A stretch of 64,000 nt of DNA from Devosia sp. (GTDB lineage Bacteria; Pseudomonadota; Alphaproteobacteria; Rhizobiales; Devosiaceae), in NCBI RefSeq assembly GCF_017307495.1, contig NZ_JAFKHE010000012.1:434001-498000 (forward strand), written 5' to 3'. Shown here piece after piece: positions 39,441 through 47,693 of the stretch; the stretch's first letter is position 1, and every line of letters starts with the position of its first letter. The notes under the pieces were generated by a model that saw only the letters and a list, made by a program, of their open reading frames with translations, did no database searches and was not told where the DNA came from. Made by a program: the position numbers and the translations under genes.

Positions 39441-40355
39441 GTGAAGCGGCTCCGCCATCTCCCCGCCTCCGTGATGCTGGCCCTAGGGCTGGCGACGCCG
39501 GCCCTCGCGGAGCCGGCGCTGTGGAGAGTCAGCGACGCCGACAGCGACATCTACCTGTTCGGCTCGGTGCATATCTTCACCAAGCAGGTCGACTGGCGCA
39601 CGCCGCAGTTCGACCACATCCTCGCGACCGCCGACCACGTCTATTTCGAGGTGGTGATGGACGTCGAAGCCTATTCGACCATCACCCAGGTCACCCTCGC
39701 CAAGGGCATGTTCCGCGACGGGCGGACGCTGGCCGACGTGCTGAGCGCGGCGGACTACGCGCGGCTCGGCAACGCAGCGGTCAGCGTGGGCACCACGGTC
39801 GAGGCGCTCAACCACATGCAGCCGTGGCTCGCGACGATGACGCTGATGAACGACGCCTACCCCAGGACCAGCGCAGGCGTCGAGTTGCTGGTCGATGCGG
39901 AGGTGGCGCCCGGGCGCAAGCGCGGGCTGGAGACGGCCGCCGAGCAGATGGGCTTTCTCGCCGACCTGGGCATGGCCGAGCAGGTCGACAACCTGATGTC
40001 GACCGTCGAGGGCATCGAGAGCGGCGCCATGGCGCAGCTCGAACCGATGATCGAGGCCTGGCAGAGCGGCGATGCGGCCGGGCTTGCCGAGGTGATCGAA
40101 GGCCAGGTCACCGCGCGCGACCGCCCGATGTACGACCGGCTGCTGACGGATCGGAACCGGCGCTGGCTCACTGCGCTCGAGAGACTGCTCGCCGACAACG
40201 ACGAGTCGCTGGTCATCGTCGGCGCCGGGCATCTGGTCGGCGCCGAGGGGGTGCCGGCGTTGCTGGAGGCCAGGGGCTATACGGTCGAACGCATCGACCA
40301 AGCGCAGACGGCCGCGCCGCCTGCGACTGGGGCGAGGTCGACAAAGCGTCGCTGA
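39441..40355 (+). CDS. TraB/GumN-family protein (TIKI-like)
   Basis: 304 aa from a GTG. A signal peptide ends at PALAEP. The two GX2H-type motifs of the family are IYLFGSVHIFTK near residue 40 and IVGAGHLVGAEGVPALLEARGY near the C-terminus; a conserved Glu is in YFEVVMD. Eukaryotic TIKI members are metalloproteases, and bacterial members are largely uncharacterised. It follows the NDUFS4-like gene by 11 bp and probably shares its transcript. Confidence 0.85.
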   Translation: MKRLRHLPASVMLALGLATPALAEPALWRVSDADSDIYLFGSVHIFTKQVDWRTPQFDHILATADHVYFEVVMDVEAYSTITQVTLAKGMFRDGRTLADVLSAADYARLGNAAVSVGTTVEALNHMQPWLATMTLMNDAYPRTSAGVELLVDAEVAPGRKRGLETAAEQMGFLADLGMAEQVDNLMSTVEGIESGAMAQLEPMIEAWQSGDAAGLAEVIEGQVTARDRPMYDRLLTDRNRRWLTALERLLADNDESLVIVGAGHLVGAEGVPALLEARGYTVERIDQAQTAAPPATGARSTKRR

Positions 40356-40362
40356 GAGATAT

Positions 40363-40650
40363 CTATTCGGCCGCAGCGACCTTGCGGCGGCGATTGGTCA
40401 TGTCGCCACGGCCGGCCAGCAGGCCTTCGACAGAGATGTCCTCATCGAGTTCTTCCCAGTGGAGGCCGCGTGTGCTGAGATAGAAGCGCCGTCGCTGGTC
40501 GGGCGTCGCCTCTGCAAGGATGGGAAACCATGACAGTGGTATACCGAGGGTGCGACCGTCCGAGAGGTCGACCCAGAACTTGTCGGCGTCGAAACGGACA
40601 TCAGTCGGCTTCACCAAAGAAGTCGTTCCAGGCTCTTTCGATGGTTCCAC
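40363..40650 (-). CDS. DUF2442 domain protein
   Basis: 95 aa from a GTG at 40650 that has GAGG six bases upstream; a shorter start at the GTG at 40614 would give 83 aa, nearer to the family norm. The DUF2442 pattern is clear: VRFDADKFWVDLSDGRTLGIPLSWFP and GLHWEELDEDISVEGLLAG. It overlaps the 3' end of the DUF4160 gene by 50 bp (or 14 bp with the shorter start), so the two are co-translated. DUF2442 proteins are suspected antitoxins or regulators; no activity can be read from the sequence. Confidence 0.85.
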   Translation of the reverse strand: MEPSKEPGTTSLVKPTDVRFDADKFWVDLSDGRTLGIPLSWFPILAEATPDQRRRFYLSTRGLHWEELDEDISVEGLLAGRGDMTNRRRKVAAAE

Positions 40651-40855
40651 GTTGTGCCTCGATGATCGGGATCAATTGCCTGACGATCCGTGCGTCGAAG
40701 CCGTCATTATAGGCCAGTGAGACGTCCGGCCAAAGCCAGAACTTGGCGTCGATATGGTCTTTGATGACGTGGATGTGTATCGGCTCGCGGGGCGTTCCCT
40801 CGTTGGCGTAGAACAGGAACCGGTAGCCGCGGTGACGGAAGACCACTGGCGACAT
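40601..40855 (-). CDS. DUF4160 domain protein
   Basis: 84 aa. It matches DUF4160: SPVVFRHRGYRFLFYANEGTPREPIHIHV, followed by AKFWLWP and SLAYNDGF and a C-terminal helix IIEAQRGTIERAWNDFF. The HIHV core could bind a metal or act as catalytic His. GGAAGATC precedes the ATG. It is the upstream partner of DUF2442; the small size, overlap and co-occurrence resemble a type II toxin-antitoxin pair, which remains unproven here. Confidence 0.85.
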   Translation of the reverse strand: MSPVVFRHRGYRFLFYANEGTPREPIHIHVIKDHIDAKFWLWPDVSLAYNDGFDARIVRQLIPIIEAQRGTIERAWNDFFGEAD

Positions 40856-40880
40856 GATCTTCCGCTCCGCCTCTGTTCGC

Positions 40881-42032
40881 TCACACCTCGCTGAGCCTGG
40901 TCCACTTGCCGTCGTTCTGCGAGGAGGCGACGGAGGCCATGATGAACTCCATGCCTTCGACGCCGTCGGCGAGGCTAGGCAGCAGCCCCGCCACGTCCTT
41001 GCCCTCGCCGCGGATCACCTGGGCGAACTGGCTGTAGAGCGTGGCGAAGGCCTCGAGATAGCCCTCGGGATGGCCACCCGGGATGCGGACGTTCATCGAG
41101 GCGGCCGGCGGGGCGGAGATGGCGCCGCCGCGGGTCAGCAGCTGCTTGGGTTTGCCGAACTCGGTGAACCACATGTAGTTGGGGTTGTCCTGCCGCCACT
41201 CGAGGCCGGCCTTGTCGCCATAGACGCGCAGCTGCAGGCCGTTCTCGTTGCCCACGGCCACCTGGCTGGCCCACAGCATGCCCTTGGCGCCGCCGACAAA
41301 GCGCAGCTTGATCTGTACGTCATCATCGAGCTTGCGGCCCTTGACGAAGCTGGTGAGCTCGGCGCTCACCGCCTCGGTCTTCAGCCCCGTGACGAAGCGC
41401 GCGATGTTGTAGGCGTGGGTGCCGATGTCGCCGATGGCGCCGCCCGCACCGGAGCGCTTGGGATCGGTGCGCCAGCTCGCCTGCTTGTTGCCCGGATCGG
41501 CGGCGTTGGTCAGCCAGTCCTGCGCGTACTCGACCTGCACGACACGGATCTTGCCCAGCGCACCCGATTTCACCAGTTCGCGCGCCTGACGGACGAGCGG
41601 ATAGCCGGTGTAGTTGTGCGTCAGCAGGAACTTGGCGCCCTTCTTGGGCTTGATCGCCGCCAGTGCCCGCGCGTCGTCAAGCGTCGAGGTCAGCGGCTTG
41701 TCGCAGATGACGTGGATGCCGGCCTCGAGGAAGGCCTTGGCCGGGCCGTAGTGCATGTGGTTGGGCGTGACGATGGAAACCGCCTGGATGCCGTCCTTGC
41801 GGGCGGATTCCTTTGCCGCCATCTCCTCGTAGGAGGTGTAGATGCGATCCGGGGCGAGCCCGATGTTCCTGCCTGACTCGATTGCGACCTCGGGGCGCGA
41901 CGACAGTGCGCCGGCGACGAGTTCGTAGTCGCCGTCAATGCGGGCCGCGACGCGGTGCACGTAGCCGATGAAGGCTCCGGTACCGCCGCCGACCATGCCA
42001 AGACGAATGCGCGGTGCGCCGTTCTCTGCCAT
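40881..42032 (-). CDS. Gfo/Idh/MocA-family NAD(P)-dependent sugar oxidoreductase
   Basis: 383 aa from the ATG at 42032 (GGAAG upstream). The Rossmann motif is [12 protein letters not shown] (12-23). The catalytic Lys is in CDKPL, and [12 protein letters not shown] provides the conserved Asp and His of the active site. The family oxidises sugar or inositol hydroxyls, often to 3-keto products. It lies about 150 bp downstream of an isomerase gene on the same strand; together they look like a second catabolic pair attached to the operon at 45-52 kb. Confidence 0.88.
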   Translation of the reverse strand: MAENGAPRIRLGMVGGGTGAFIGYVHRVAARIDGDYELVAGALSSRPEVAIESGRNIGLAPDRIYTSYEEMAAKESARKDGIQAVSIVTPNHMHYGPAKAFLEAGIHVICDKPLTSTLDDARALAAIKPKKGAKFLLTHNYTGYPLVRQARELVKSGALGKIRVVQVEYAQDWLTNAADPGNKQASWRTDPKRSGAGGAIGDIGTHAYNIARFVTGLKTEAVSAELTSFVKGRKLDDDVQIKLRFVGGAKGMLWASQVAVGNENGLQLRVYGDKAGLEWRQDNPNYMWFTEFGKPKQLLTRGGAISAPPAASMNVRIPGGHPEGYLEAFATLYSQFAQVIRGEGKDVAGLLPSLADGVEGMEFIMASVASSQNDGKWTRLSEV

Positions 42033-42076
42033 TTCTTCCTGCTCCCTTGTATGTGTCACCGGGTCTCCACCACCCG

Positions 42077-42160
42077 GATGTCACCCCTGCGCAGCCAGGG
42101 GCCCAACTCGCAGCCCGCGCCGTCGGAGGCGTGGGTCCCTGCTTTCGCAGGGATGACATC
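42077..42160. repeat. Bipartite palindromic intergenic repeat, copy 5
   Basis: Left arm 42077-42105 begins GATGTCACCCCTGCGCAG and right arm 42132-42160 ends CAGGGATGACATC. It belongs to the CCCTGC subtype shared with copy 6. It separates the isomerase and Gfo/Idh genes of one presumed operon. Confidence 0.75.
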
Positions 42161-42185
42161 CTGAGTGTGAGGAGGCCCCCTGCCC

Positions 42186-43241
42186 TCAGCTCAGGCCGAG
42201 AATCCTGCGGTTGGCCGCCCGGTCGGTGCCCGACGCGGCGAAGTCGTCGAAGGCCTTCTCGGTGACCTGGATGATGTGGCTGTCGATGAACGGCGCGCCT
42301 TCGGCAGCGCCCTGCTCGGCCGACTTGATGGCGCATTCCCATTCGAGCACGGCCCAGCCGTCGAAGCCGTAGGCGCTCAACTTGGAGAAGATGCCGGCGA
42401 AATCGACCTGGCCGTCACCGAGCGAGCGGAAGCGCCCGGCCCGGTTCACCCAGGTCTGGAAGCCCGAATAGACGCCCTGCTTGCCGGTCGGATTGAACTC
42501 GGCGTCCTTGACGTGGAACATCCGGATCCGGTCGTGGTAGAAATCGATGTACTGCAGGTAGTCGAGCTGCTGCAGCACGAAATGGCTCGGATCGTAGAGC
42601 AGGTTGGCGCGCGGGTGGTTGTTCACGCGCTCGAGGAACATCTCGTAGGTCGCGCCGTCGAACAGGTCCTCGCTCGGGTGGATTTCGTAGCACAGGTCGA
42701 CGCCGTGCTTGTCGAATTCGTTGAGGATCGGCGTCCAGCGGCGCGCGAGCTCGTCGAAGGCTTCCTCGACGAGGCCGGCGGGGCGCTGCGGGAATGGATA
42801 GAGGTACGGCCAGGCCAGCGCGCCCGAGAAGGTGGCGTGGGCCTTGAGGCCGAGGTTCTTCGACGCCGCCGCGCAGTGCATGAGGTGCTGCACCGCCCAT
42901 TCCTGCCGCGCCTTGGGGTTGCCGCGCACGGCCGGGATGGCGAACCCGTCCGACAGCGTGTCATAGGCCGGGTGCACCGCAACCAGCTGGCCGATGATGT
43001 GGCTGGCGAGTTCGGCGATCTCGAGCCCGTGGCTCTGCACCGTCCCCTTCACTTCGTCGGCATAGGTCTTTGACGAGGCAGCCTTTTCCACGTCGACGAA
43101 ATGGGTCAGCCAGGTCGGGATCTGCACGCCCTTGTAGCCGAGGTCGGCCGCCCAGGCGCAGATGTTGTCGAGCGTGTCGAACGGCGCCTTGTCGCCCGCG
43201 AACTGGGCAAGAAAGATCGCCGGCCCCTTGATGGTGCGCAT
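42186..43241 (-). CDS. Sugar phosphate isomerase/epimerase family TIM-barrel protein
   Basis: 351 aa from the ATG at 43241. AP endonuclease 2-type TIM barrel: LGYKGVQIPTWL, then AHATFSGALAWPYLYPFPQRP, CYEIHPSEDL with the metal-binding Glu and His, LLYDPSHF with Asp and His, and FHVKDAEF with His. The final metal Glu is in WAVLEWECAI. These residues form the metal site of IolE/xylose-isomerase-like enzymes. Longer than the two paralogues at 46.1-47.6 kb and not closely similar to them. Substrate unknown. Confidence 0.88.
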   Translation of the reverse strand: MRTIKGPAIFLAQFAGDKAPFDTLDNICAWAADLGYKGVQIPTWLTHFVDVEKAASSKTYADEVKGTVQSHGLEIAELASHIIGQLVAVHPAYDTLSDGFAIPAVRGNPKARQEWAVQHLMHCAAASKNLGLKAHATFSGALAWPYLYPFPQRPAGLVEEAFDELARRWTPILNEFDKHGVDLCYEIHPSEDLFDGATYEMFLERVNNHPRANLLYDPSHFVLQQLDYLQYIDFYHDRIRMFHVKDAEFNPTGKQGVYSGFQTWVNRAGRFRSLGDGQVDFAGIFSKLSAYGFDGWAVLEWECAIKSAEQGAAEGAPFIDSHIIQVTEKAFDDFAASGTDRAANRRILGLS

Positions 43242-43349
43242 CAGAATAGTCCCTCCCTGTGGCGGCACTCTGGCCGCTTGGTGCACGTGCATCAGGCAGC
43301 CGCGGCGCCCGACATTGCAGTGCCTAGTGAAACGCTGTTCGCCGGGGAG

Positions 43350-43715
43350 TCAAGGCGGGTCGGCGGGCGTTTGCGGCGGCAACCGGCCGGTACCGGCATC
43401 GGGAGGATCGTCACCGCGCATGTCGGTGAGAACCGTGTCCGCGTGGTGGACATCGACACGCCGGCTGATCACCAGCCGATCGAGCGCATCGCCCACCCGC
43501 CGGAACTCGGGCGTCGCCCACATGGCAGCGTGCGCGGCATCGCTGGCGAAGCATTCGCTGACCAATACGGTGTCGGGCTCTGCGTCGCGCAGGCTGGGTT
43601 CGAAGTAGAGCATGCCGTCGCGGGCGCGGATCCACGGGAGCATGGGGCGGAAGATGGCGAGCAGCTGTTCGGCTTCGCCGGGTCGGCACTTGAACCAGAT
43701 GTTGATGAAGCGCAT
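43350..43715 (-). CDS. Small ABM-like (dimeric alpha/beta barrel) protein
   Basis: 121 aa. The first 95 residues look like an antibiotic-biosynthesis-monooxygenase-type ferredoxin fold: INIWFKCRPGEAEQLLAIFRPM, DGMLYFEPSLR, VLVSECFASDAAHAAMWATPEF. The tail is polar and Pro-rich. Such proteins act as small oxygenases or quinol-handling enzymes, but assignment is loose. It may belong to the sugar operon or be read independently. Confidence 0.6.
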   Translation of the reverse strand: MRFINIWFKCRPGEAEQLLAIFRPMLPWIRARDGMLYFEPSLRDAEPDTVLVSECFASDAAHAAMWATPEFRRVGDALDRLVISRRVDVHHADTVLTDMRGDDPPDAGTGRLPPQTPADPP

Positions 43716-43749
43716 CGCTCCCCCTGCGTGGCCCGAGCGCGCCAGCGAC

Positions 43750-44136
43750 CTAGCCGGCGGAGACCCGCGACCGGGCCCGAGCCACGTTCTCGTCGGCCCG
43801 GAAGCGGGCCATGCGCGTTATGAGGTCGAGCGGCAGCGGCCGGTCCTTCGGCAGCCGCAAGGCGGACTTGGACACTCCGTATCCGCCGAGTTCATCGGCA
43901 AAGGCGGCGAACACCGAGAAGGGCGGCGGAAACGACAGCGAATAGTGCCGCGTAGCGACCGAGAGGTAGCACAGCCAGCCGTGATACTTGAACGCGGGCA
44001 ACTGGTAGCTGATTACCTCCTCCGCGTCGGGGACGGCCGCGAGCACGGCCGCGCGCATCTTGCCGATGGCTTCCGCGTCGGCCGCTGGCAGGGCCGCAAG
44101 ATAGTCGGCATGCGACCGGAAGTCCGTCTTGGCCAT
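43750..44136 (-). CDS. DUF1801 domain protein (YdhG-like)
   Basis: 128 aa. DUF1801 pattern: FRSHADYLAALPAADAEAIGKMRAAVLAAVPDAEEVISYQLPAFKYHG, then LCYLSVATRHYSLSFPPP and GYGVSKSALRLPKDRPLPLDLI. The fold is frataxin-like; one Bacillus member has been linked to iron delivery, most are unstudied. Upstream and downstream genes are on the same strand with 34 and 160 bp gaps. Confidence 0.8.
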   Translation of the reverse strand: MAKTDFRSHADYLAALPAADAEAIGKMRAAVLAAVPDAEEVISYQLPAFKYHGWLCYLSVATRHYSLSFPPPFSVFAAFADELGGYGVSKSALRLPKDRPLPLDLITRMARFRADENVARARSRVSAG

Positions 44137-44248
44137 CGCCCCCTCCCGTTCGAACCGGCGCCCTGGTCATGATTTGCGACGATAGGGGAGCCTACTCGAA
44201 TCCTTCTCGATGCTCCATGCCCTGAGCCGATGGCCGAACTCGGTGCTG

Positions 44249-44285
44249 CCATGGTGCCGGGCGATTCCGGCGCCCGGCACCATGG
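44249..44285. other. Perfect 15-bp hairpin downstream of the DUF2231 gene
   Basis: CCATGGTGCCGGGCG (44249-44263) and CGCCCGGCACCATGG (44271-44285) are exact complements around a 7-base loop, 12 bases after the DUF2231 stop codon. No T-tract on either strand. It could act as terminator or as an mRNA 3' end stabiliser. Confidence 0.7.
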
Positions 44286-44297
44286 TGCTGTGGCTGG

Positions 44298-44765
44298 TCA
44301 GCCGCCAGCGGCCTTGGCCACGTTCACGCCCAGGTCGAACACCAGCTTGCCGCCATAGTACGCCGTCCAGACGACGAGGCCGGCGCCGACGATGGACACC
44401 ATCGGCATCACGAACGCCACGGGCCGCGTCAGCCGGATGTTGCGCCACCACATCGCCACGCGCACGATGGCCCACACCGAGAACACGATCGCGACGAACC
44501 TGCCGAGCCCCTCGTGGACTTCGGCCACGTCGCTCTCGAAGCCGCCATTCTCCGCGATCGTCAGCGCGATGTCGCCAAAGTAGAACGAGGCGATGGCGGC
44601 CAACGCCGCAAGAACGATCATGGCGGTGGCGAGGTTGCCGAGCGGGGACCTGCCGGTCACGTCCCGACCAAGTGCAACACTTACTGTTTCAACGGCGGCC
44701 ACGAGGATGATCAGCACGATCGGAAAGTGCACGAGCATCGGATGAATATGCTGGACTGATAGCAC
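44298..44765 (-). CDS. DUF2231-like four-helix membrane protein
   Basis: 155 aa from a GTG with GAGGAG six bases upstream. Begins HIHPMLVHFPIVLIILVAAVE, the HPMxVHFP-type signature of DUF2231; further helices are at about 44-66, 88-106 and 115-135. The histidines near the membrane surface could bind heme or metal, but the function of the family is unknown. It interrupts the otherwise sugar-related genes on this strand. Confidence 0.8.
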   Translation of the reverse strand: MLSVQHIHPMLVHFPIVLIILVAAVETVSVALGRDVTGRSPLGNLATAMIVLAALAAIASFYFGDIALTIAENGGFESDVAEVHEGLGRFVAIVFSVWAIVRVAMWWRNIRLTRPVAFVMPMVSIVGAGLVVWTAYYGGKLVFDLGVNVAKAAGG

Positions 44766-44915
44766 GACTGGCTCCTCAACGGGGACTATCCCCCGGCGGA
44801 GACCCTCATAGCCATTGCCGCTGACGCCAATCTGACGGACCGTCCGGCATCGGGCCGCTCACACGGCAACGGCCCGGAGCTAGGCTCCGAGCCGCTGGAT
44901 TGCGTGTCGCCGACC

Positions 44916-46058
44916 TCAGCGCAGCAGCGCGCGCGCCTCGTCCGGGCCCAGCGCAGCGGGGCGTTCGCAGGTGGTCGAGAGCGTGATCACCTGCCCGGTC
45001 CCGCCGGACTTGAGGATCGAGGTCATGACGTCGACGGCATGCAGCGCCACGTCGAGGCCGCAACGCGCGGGCCTGCCGGTCTCGATCGAGTCCATCATGT
45101 CCGCGAGGCCCGCATTGCGGTAGTTGGCGCGCGGGTTGGGCTTGTCGAGATCCTGGTTGGCGACGCCGAACGGGTGGTTCCAGGGCGTCACCTTCTCCTT
45201 GGTGCCGGCGATGTCGGTGATGGTGACGTCGCCATTGAAGAAGTTCGGATCGGGCACATAGACCGAACCTTCGGTGCCGTAGAGCTCGATGTTGTGGTGC
45301 CCGTGGCTGGCAACGTCCCAGCTCGCGCCGAGCGTGACGATGGCGCCGTTGTAGAACTCGAGGATGGCGTGGACCGTGGTCGGGGTGTTGACCTTGATCA
45401 TGGTGCCCTTGAACGGCGAGCCCTCGGTGGTGACCTCACGCTCCTCGCGCGCCTTGCCGGTGAAGGCGGTGACGCGCTTGATCGGGCCGATCAGGCTGAT
45501 CAGGTCGGTGATGTAGTACGGACCCATGTCGAGGATGGGGCCGCCGCCCGGCTGGAAGAAGAAATCCGGATTGGGGTGCCAGTGCTCCATGCCCCGGCTC
45601 ATGATGTGCATGGTGCCCGAGGCGATCCTGCCGATCTTGCCGCTGTCGATGATCGAGCGCGCCTGCTGGTGCGCGCCGCCCAGGAAGGTGTCGGGGGCCG
45701 AGCCGACCTTGAGCTTGTGCTCGTCGGCCAGCGCCTTGATCTGGATGCCCTCCTCGACGCTGAGGACGAACGGCTTTTCCGAGTAGGCGTGCTTGCCGGC
45801 CGACAGGATGTCCCTGGTAACGGCGAAGTGGGTCGAGGGAATCGTGAGGTTCACGATCACGTCGACTTCCGAGTTCTTCAGCAGCTCGTCCGGGGTCTGG
45901 GCCGCGACCTTGTATTCCTCGGCGCGTTTTTTGGCCGCCTCGGGAATGATGTCGGCGACGGCCCGGACCTCGAGGTTCCGGAACAGGGGCGCGAGGCGGA
46001 GATAGGCGGCCGAGATGTTGCCGGCACCCATGATGCCGACGCCATAGGTCTTTGCCAT
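44916..46058 (-). CDS. Gfo/Idh/MocA-family sugar oxidoreductase
   Basis: 380 aa. Rossmann motif GIMGAGNIS (8-16), catalytic Lys in SEKPF, and the active-site block GGGPILDMGPYYITDLISLIG. It is the last gene of the operon that begins with the sugar-binding protein at 51944, four bases after the isomerase gene at 46063. Only distantly related to the Gfo/Idh protein at 40881-42032, so the locus has two different oxidation steps or substrates. Confidence 0.9.
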   Translation of the reverse strand: MAKTYGVGIMGAGNISAAYLRLAPLFRNLEVRAVADIIPEAAKKRAEEYKVAAQTPDELLKNSEVDVIVNLTIPSTHFAVTRDILSAGKHAYSEKPFVLSVEEGIQIKALADEHKLKVGSAPDTFLGGAHQQARSIIDSGKIGRIASGTMHIMSRGMEHWHPNPDFFFQPGGGPILDMGPYYITDLISLIGPIKRVTAFTGKAREEREVTTEGSPFKGTMIKVNTPTTVHAILEFYNGAIVTLGASWDVASHGHHNIELYGTEGSVYVPDPNFFNGDVTITDIAGTKEKVTPWNHPFGVANQDLDKPNPRANYRNAGLADMMDSIETGRPARCGLDVALHAVDVMTSILKSGGTGQVITLSTTCERPAALGPDEARALLR

Positions 46059-46062
46059 GATC

Positions 46063-46806
46063 TTAGGCTCCCAGGGTCTTGATGAAGGCGATCGAGCGCG
46101 AAGCGAAACGGTCGACGTCCTTGGGGTTGTCGTGCTCGGCGACGAAATAGGCCGCCTTGGTCTTCGTGCGGATGATCGGCCACAGGGTCTTCCACGGCAC
46201 GATGCCGTGGCCCGCGTCGGCCCAGCCGTCCTCGTCGGCGTTCTGGCCGGCGGGCGCGATGTCCTTGACGTGCACGGCGACGATGCGGTCGCCGAACTTG
46301 GGCAGCCAGGTGGCCGGATCGGCCTTGCCGCGCACGATCCAGGCGACGTCGGCCTCGACGTTCACCGCCGGTGCCGCTTCCAGCAGGATGTCCATGGCGT
46401 ACTTGCCGTCATAGGAGACGAACTCGAAATCATGGTTGTGGTAGCCGAACGTGAGGCCGGCATCCTGAAGCGGCTTGCCGATCTTCTGCAGCTTCTCGCC
46501 GAACGCCTTCCAGCCGTCGGCCGAGGTCGGGCGCTGGTCGGGCGCCAGCCAGGGGCAGATGGCGACCTTGATGCCGAGCGTCTCGGCGAGCTTCAGGGTC
46601 TTGGCCGTATCCTCGAGGTCGCCGAGGCTGATATGGGCCGTCGGCATGGTCAGGCCGTTGGCGTCGAGCTGCGCCTTCAGGGCCTTCGGATCGGTGTAGA
46701 GCGAGCCGTAGCCCTCGACATGGCTGTAGCCGAGCCGGGCGACGGTCTTGAGCACATCTTCCAATGGAAAGTTGCGGGCGCTGAATAGCTGAAAGCCGAT
46801 ATTCAT
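46063..46806 (-). CDS. Sugar phosphate isomerase/epimerase family TIM-barrel protein
   Basis: 247 aa. Begins NIGFQLFSARNFPLEDVL. The metal-binding residues of the family are in FGYHNHDFEF, VEADVAWI, VAVHVKDIAPAGQN and VAEHDNPKD. Full-length similarity to the preceding gene (GQN.DEDGWAD.GHG and EHDNP.DVDRFASRSIA shared) shows a tandem duplication. Its ATG overlaps the stop of that gene (ATGA). Product probably acts on the same sugar class as its neighbour. Confidence 0.9.
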   Translation of the reverse strand: MNIGFQLFSARNFPLEDVLKTVARLGYSHVEGYGSLYTDPKALKAQLDANGLTMPTAHISLGDLEDTAKTLKLAETLGIKVAICPWLAPDQRPTSADGWKAFGEKLQKIGKPLQDAGLTFGYHNHDFEFVSYDGKYAMDILLEAAPAVNVEADVAWIVRGKADPATWLPKFGDRIVAVHVKDIAPAGQNADEDGWADAGHGIVPWKTLWPIIRTKTKAAYFVAEHDNPKDVDRFASRSIAFIKTLGA

Positions 46807-47570
46807 TTGGAGTTCTCTATCAAGTTCCAGGTGCGTACAGAGGCGATGGAGCGTGAGGCGAAGCGGTCGACATCCGACGGATTGTCGTGCTCCATCACGA
46901 AGTAGCGGGCGTTGGTGTACTGCCGGATGGCAGCCTGCAGCGCGTTCCAGTCGAGCGTGCCGTGCCCGACATCGGCCCAGCCGTCCTCATCGACGTTCTG
47001 GCCGGCCGGCGCGATGTCCTTGACGTGTACCGCATTGATCCGGCTGCCGAATTTCTTCATCCAGGCGATCGGGTCGTGACCACCCTTCACCACCCAGGCA
47101 ACGTCCATCTCCCACTCGTTGTTGGACGCCGTATCGAGGATGACGTCCATCGGCAACCGGCCGCTGGCAGTCGGCACGAACTCGAAGGCATGGTTGTGCC
47201 AGCCAAAGCCGAAGCCGCGCCTGCGGATGGATTCGCCAAGCACCGCAAGGGTTTCGCCCAGTTCGACCCACTTGCTGTCCGGCTGGTTCTCGCGCTCTTC
47301 CTTCGCAATGGCGGGGCAATAGAGGTAGCGCATCCCAAGCGTCTCCGCGATCTTCAGCGCGGCATCCGTGTCCTTGAGCTGGGCGAGGCCGAAATGGCCG
47401 GTGGGCATGGTGAGACTGTGCTTCCTCAGCGACGCGGCCAGGCTTTCCGCCTCCGAATAGAGGCCGCCGAAGCCCTCCACCTGCCGGTAGCCGAGCCGCG
47501 CAATGCGGCCGAGCACGTCATCGAGCGGCGGGAAGTTCCGCGCGCTGTAGAGTTGAAACGAAAAGTCCAA
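46803..47570 (-). CDS. Sugar phosphate isomerase/epimerase, tandem paralogue
   Basis: 255 aa. The start is a TTG at 47570 with GGAGG seven to eight bases upstream; the first residues DFSFQLYSARNFPPLDDVL align with the start of the downstream paralogue, which supports this unusual start codon. Metal-site segments are FGWHNHAFEF, WEMDVAWVVKGGHD, NAVHVKDIAPAGQN and VMEHDNPSD. Read after the ATPase gene across a 123-bp gap. Two copies in a row may mean successive isomerisations or a heteromeric enzyme. Confidence 0.88.
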   Translation of the reverse strand: MDFSFQLYSARNFPPLDDVLGRIARLGYRQVEGFGGLYSEAESLAASLRKHSLTMPTGHFGLAQLKDTDAALKIAETLGMRYLYCPAIAKEERENQPDSKWVELGETLAVLGESIRRRGFGFGWHNHAFEFVPTASGRLPMDVILDTASNNEWEMDVAWVVKGGHDPIAWMKKFGSRINAVHVKDIAPAGQNVDEDGWADVGHGTLDWNALQAAIRQYTNARYFVMEHDNPSDVDRFASRSIASVRTWNLIENSK

Positions 47571-47693
47571 TCTGTCTCCTCCGTCCCGGCGTTTGCCCGG
47601 CTCCTGCCAGGGCTCGCCGAGCTTTTTGACCGGGCTGGTAGCACTGTCGCGTCGACGCCACCACGCGCCCGGTAGTGCCGACGCGCCGAAACG

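Noticed and set aside
40601..40855. Horizontal island around the DUF4160/DUF2442 pair
   Set aside because: Base composition is only slightly lower than that of the neighbours, there is no integrase, and no direct repeats flank the pair despite tRNA-Pro 1.3 kb away.
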